This document shows, piece by piece, positions 33,541 to 36,417 of a DNA stretch of 36,417 bases. Position 1 is the first letter of the stretch, and the number at the start of each line of letters is the position of its first letter. The notes beneath the pieces were generated by a model, which saw nothing but the letters and a program-made list of their open reading frames with translations, was not told where the DNA came from and searched no databases. This DNA is from Armatimonadota bacterium (GTDB lineage Bacteria > Armatimonadota > UBA5829 > DTLH01). A program made the translations under genes and the position numbers. Where the stretch lies: the NCBI GenBank assembly GCA_029551395.1, contig JAKPFN010000093.1, forward strand, positions 1-36,417, in the 5' to 3' direction.

Positions 33541-35643
33541 TCAATGCTTTGTGCCCAAGGGGATAATTATCGGGCTTAAGGGCGGGATATCCATCTCGAC
33601 AATCAGTTTAGCGCCTTTTACTCTGCAGCGAGCGCTGTTATAATCAAATTCAGGCTCCAATGCGTACCCAGGCAGTCCTATCTCCGGTAGGCTGATTTCT
33701 ACTGTCCGGCTTACAGGCTCTTTTTGCAGGTTGAAAGCATTCAACACACCCCGAGCTTCTTCTTCGAGTACATGGACGTGTATTGTTTCGTCATAGCCGT
33801 AGAAGTTGCCTCGGGTATAGATGTCCTTCAGCTCAAGATATTCGGACATTGCCTTTTTGTAAGCGGCAAAACGAGTGTCATCCACTTCTTTACTTCCGCT
33901 GATACCGAAATGCCTGACAGTGGAAGCATACCACCAGAATGCAAGGCAGTTATCGTTATCGTTCTGCATATCGATGTACAGGTAAAGCGGTATTTCATAA
34001 GCCATGCTGTAGTAGAAGAGCGAAATGGCCTTACCAGACAGCAGACTTTGAAGCGGATTCCGGGCAAAATCGAATGCCCATATCTCTTCAAACGAGTCAG
34101 GCAGCTTATGCTGGTAGTAAATCGGGAGGTATCTTACTCCCTGAGGCCAGACAAAATCATGCGTGTTAATCAATACATTCGGATGCTTCCTGTGCAGCCG
34201 TTTGATAAGTCCTGCCACGCTGCGCACGTGTTCGTCTACAGTAGTCGGGATATTGTGCCCATGATTGTCGGCAAAGCACAGGCCCCTCCAATCGAATTCG
34301 TCTAAAATGATATACTCTATGCCTGCTTCCGCAAGAATCGACAACCGGCGCAGTTTTTCCTCGATAAATGCAGGATATTGAGTGCATGTCTCATAAAACG
34401 GTCTGGCTTCGTTGGGTTGGAAGTACCCTATACTCATATCAGCATTGCGCCTGTAGCTGTTAGGGAATGAGTTGCAGTATGCTCTGCCTACAGTGCGGAT
34501 ACCGACTCTTAGCCCGAAATCCTGCTGCCTTTCACGGACGAAATCTTCTATAGGCCCAAGCCTGGTGTCATCCCAGACTGACTCCCCCTCACAAGTATCC
34601 CAGCCAGTTGAGAGTAAAAGCATATCGCAGCCTATATTCTGCGCCATATCTGCATGTTTTCGAAGCAGGTCCGGTGTATAGCTTTGATGGAAGCTCTCTG
34701 GTAAAGCAGATTCACGGTTGATATCTACCGCTGGACACCAGGTAACTGGAGGATTGTAGTTATCAGGATGACCATGACCAAGCACATTCATATAGTCTCT
34801 GTAGATATACGAAGCCCGCCTCCATAGACCTTCGTAAAATGTATAACGGCTTACTCCGAAAGTCATCTCCTGACCAGGGAGCAGTTTTCTTGCTTTGCCA
34901 GGCTCAGAGTAGAGTGAAGGCGCAGCGCCTCCGAAGTTCAGGTAGCGCGCTCCATTGACAGATTGAGTATCCAGGATGGAGTACTCTATCATATCAGGGT
35001 TGTATTTGGATATCAGGAGCCCTGATTCTCCATCAGACCAGCCCCATGCTTCGCTTCTTCCCAGTCCTTGGTCAGCTATTCTCGGCTGGCAGTCTATTGG
35101 ATTGTCTGAAACCGATGTCAGAAAACGGCCGTAATATACCTCTTCCATTGGGTAATCGTGCTTTTTCCCATCAGGCTGGATGCGGAAAGGCACTGCAATC
35201 ATACGGAAACGGCCTATTTTATCATCCCAATGCTTAGACTCTGGGTCAAAAGCCAGTCTTTTGGCCAGCGCAAACCTGTAATCTCTTAAAAGCAGTTGTG
35301 CATTGCTCTGGTTTGAGATGCTGATGGTTTCTTCCAGATATTCCTGGTCAGGAAATGCTGACAACGTGTGTTTCAATCCGAGTGAAGACGTGCCATGCCC
35401 GAGCATCCCGGTGATTACTATATCAGTCTGGCTTTCGCTCGTTACTTTAACAATGTTGATGAGTGACAGCCCATCAAACCGCAGAATACTAGCACCGTCA
35501 TCGGCTACAGCGTAGTAGCGATACATAGAGTCTGCAAAGACAATGCCTGAATAAAGGTCAGTCAGAGTGATTACAGTCCCTGATTCGTCAGCGGATACTT
35601 CAATCCTGTATCTGGCGTTATCGAATATTTCATGGAAGTCCAC
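33541..35643 (-). CDS. Glycoside-hydrolase-like protein, distant relative of clan GH-D
   Basis: This 700-residue protein has the layout of GH36-type enzymes: an N-terminal beta-supersandwich (about 1-300), a central barrel (about 310-610) and a C-terminal beta domain. The barrel holds MLLLSTGWD (about 353), GLRVGIRTVG and EYIILDEFDWRG with Asp448 and Asp451, which could hold the catalytic acid; GLISK YNPD-like and HDFVWPQG motifs follow. The typical GH36 signature (KxD then SDxxD) is not clear, so the substrate is open. There is no signal peptide, so it should act in the cytosol. I chose GTG 35643, nine bases after CGGAGG; the frame is open to TTG 35679. It is the first gene of an operon with a SagB-type enzyme. 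Confidence 0.7.
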   Translation of the reverse strand: MDFHEIFDNARYRIEVSADESGTVITLTDLYSGIVFADSMYRYYAVADDGASILRFDGLSLINIVKVTSESQTDIVITGMLGHGTSSLGLKHTLSAFPDQEYLEETISISNQSNAQLLLRDYRFALAKRLAFDPESKHWDDKIGRFRMIAVPFRIQPDGKKHDYPMEEVYYGRFLTSVSDNPIDCQPRIADQGLGRSEAWGWSDGESGLLISKYNPDMIEYSILDTQSVNGARYLNFGGAAPSLYSEPGKARKLLPGQEMTFGVSRYTFYEGLWRRASYIYRDYMNVLGHGHPDNYNPPVTWCPAVDINRESALPESFHQSYTPDLLRKHADMAQNIGCDMLLLSTGWDTCEGESVWDDTRLGPIEDFVRERQQDFGLRVGIRTVGRAYCNSFPNSYRRNADMSIGYFQPNEARPFYETCTQYPAFIEEKLRRLSILAEAGIEYIILDEFDWRGLCFADNHGHNIPTTVDEHVRSVAGLIKRLHRKHPNVLINTHDFVWPQGVRYLPIYYQHKLPDSFEEIWAFDFARNPLQSLLSGKAISLFYYSMAYEIPLYLYIDMQNDNDNCLAFWWYASTVRHFGISGSKEVDDTRFAAYKKAMSEYLELKDIYTRGNFYGYDETIHVHVLEEEARGVLNAFNLQKEPVSRTVEISLPEIGLPGYALEPEFDYNSARCRVKGAKLIVEMDIPPLSPIIIPLGTKH

Positions 35644-35709
35644 GGAAAATGTCCTCCGATGTATTTTATCTCGCTCCAATTGAGCTAAGCCTCAATCCGA
35701 GAGTATAAG

Positions 35710-35739
35710 AGTATACTACCCGCTCAAGCCTGCCTGCAA
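35710..35739 (-). promoter_or_regulatory. Possible promoter of the glycosidase-like operon
   Basis: On the minus strand TTGCAG (35734-35739), an 18-base spacer and TATACT (35710-35715) lie about 65 bases ahead of the chosen start codon. Both boxes match in most positions. Confidence 0.5.
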
Positions 35740-35820
35740 GCGGAAAGTGGAGAGTTTCGAGTTACGAGTGATGAGTGATGAGGAGTAACGAGTTTCGAGT
35801 AATGAGTGACGAGGAACTCC
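35740..35820. repeat. GAGTGATGAG-type intergenic repeat
   Basis: After an AAAGTGGAGAG unit, bases 35754-35815 read as degenerate tandem units of seven to eight bases: GAGTTACGAGTGATGAGTGA, then GAGGAGTAACGAG, GAGTAATGAGTGACGAG. The reverse-complement units occur at 16755-16780. No reading frame of interest crosses it. Confidence 0.6.
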
Positions 35821-35822
35821 GA

Positions 35823-35968
35823 TGGTCCGGCCCGTCTCGCGCCGGACCAGAATTTGCTGCACAGGGATGTGCAGCACGCTACACTCGGGCTTACGCTCGG
35901 GTTAAATTTGTAATTTTACGCTCGGGCTAAATTTGCTTACCCTCGGGCTAAATTTGCAATTTAGCCCG
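35823..35968. repeat. Row of three perfect hairpins with a CTCGGGCTAAATTTG tandem repeat
   Basis: Hairpin 1 is TGGTCCGGC (35823-35831) with GCCGGACCA (35841-35849). Hairpin 2 is TGCTGCACA (35855-35863) with TGTGCAGCA (35868-35876) around a GGGA tetraloop of GNRA type. Then four degenerate copies of ACGCTCGGGCTAAATTTG run from 35881 to 35962. The last forms hairpin 3, CGGGCTAAATT (about 35944-35954) with AATTTAGCCCG (35958-35968). No T-run follows any of them, so this is not a simple terminator. Confidence 0.65.
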
Positions 35969-36231
35969 GAAGAACAACCAAGGGATTTGTAATCCCGATC
36001 ATTGGTATTTTAGATGATCATTCGGAGGTGGAGCCTTTCGTGCTTTTCGTCTATTTTCGTGCTCTTCGTGTTTCAAATACTGAAGGAAAAGCATACAATC
36101 AAACCAACCAAACACTAGTTCGCATATATATCTTAAAAATATCCCCGCTTTTTCCGTACTTTTTGCCCAAGTTGTTGTCTTATAATTATGAACAGTAAAC
36201 TCTGATAGTTGGAGATCCACTCACCGAGTAA
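35969..36231. other. Intergenic region with a TTTTCGTG tandem repeat
   Basis: No gene is convincing here. Bases 36035-36073 are degenerate tandem units CTTTCGTG, CTTTTCGT, TTTTCGTG, CTCTTCGTG. Such TTCGTG strings are common in the spacers of several environmental phyla. A 73-codon frame on the minus strand (35999-36220) crosses the repeat, has no family resemblance and its end is encoded by the repeat, so I did not call it. Confidence 0.45.
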
Positions 36232-36417
36232 CATCTCATAACAGAGTCAAAAAACCTTGTATACAGCAGTAAACAAAGGGCAACGGTAGCAAGCAATGCC
36301 GAAGGTACAATAGCTCACAACAAGATACAGAAAAAGCCGGAACAAACTCAAACAGCCATTATTGAGCTTAAATTTGGGAGTTCGTTTCAGAAAACAGCTA
36401 AAAAAACAGGCAGGAAC
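36232..36417 (+). other. Open frame running off the window end, HTH-like, no start codon
   Basis: From the stop TAA at 36229 one frame stays open to the window end (62 codons). Its last part, QTAIIELKFGSSFQKTAKKT, resembles the first helices of a helix-turn-helix as in transposase or terminase N-termini. There is no ATG, GTG or TTG in frame; an ATG at 36296 in another frame ends after five codons. It could be the 5' part of a broken gene or chance. Low confidence. Confidence 0.2.

Noticed and set aside
35754-35962. Possible CRISPR array because of repeated short units
   Set aside because: Units are seven to twenty bases, degenerate and without unique spacers; no cas gene is present.
35999-36220. 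73-codon frame on the minus strand
   Set aside because: Its end is encoded by the TTTTCGTG repeat and it resembles nothing known.

Overview
The window looks like a chromosomal segment from a diderm (outer-membrane) bacterium of an under-sampled phylum. Armatimonadota is my best guess. It rests on a combination of traits: a prepilin-type protein with a short secreted C-terminal domain, an inhibitory serpin lipoprotein, an SLH-like motif on an outer-membrane barrel, TolB-like propellers, and a zinc-ribbon insert in RpoB. No 16S gene is present, so the placement is inference. GC content is moderate and most genes have clear Shine-Dalgarno sites.

Left part (1-13.7 kb, plus strand): the conserved translation/transcription cluster tuf(3' end)-rpmG-trnW-secE-nusG-rplK-rplA-rplJ-rplL-rpoB-rpoC. 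It carries a ribosomal protein L10 leader with an attenuator hairpin ahead of rplJ, a structured spacer plus a near-consensus promoter ahead of rpoB, and a terminator after rpoC. Several spacers hold a family of hairpin-forming repeats made of short AAAGTGT-like units.

Middle part (13.7-28 kb): a membrane-anchored hypothetical protein, a secreted serpin, a minus-strand iron locus (feoB, a small Cys-rich zinc-ribbon protein, and a DtxR-like regulator with a FeoA domain), a prepilin-like protein, a secreted subtilisin-type protease, a Gfo/Idh/MocA-family protein with altered catalytic residues, and a tight minus-strand group of a TolB-like propeller, an orphan adenine DNA methyltransferase and a small secreted beta-rich protein.

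Right part (28.3-35.7 kb): a plus-strand envelope-glycan operon that makes activated heptose (hddA, gmhA, gmhB) and continues with an undecaprenyl-phosphate sugar transferase and a Wzi-like outer-membrane barrel with an SLH-like N-terminus. Converging on it is a minus-strand pair: a large glycoside-hydrolase-like protein and a SagB-type nitroreductase. The last 770 bases hold no confident gene but are rich in hairpins and short tandem repeats, some matching the repeats at 16.7 kb.

No single clear-cut new defence or mobile system is visible. The most unusual items are the zinc ribbon in RpoB, the rplL-rpoB structured spacer, the composite hairpin repeats, the Gfo/Idh protein lacking two of three catalytic residues, the glycosidase/SagB pair and the SLH-Wzi barrel.
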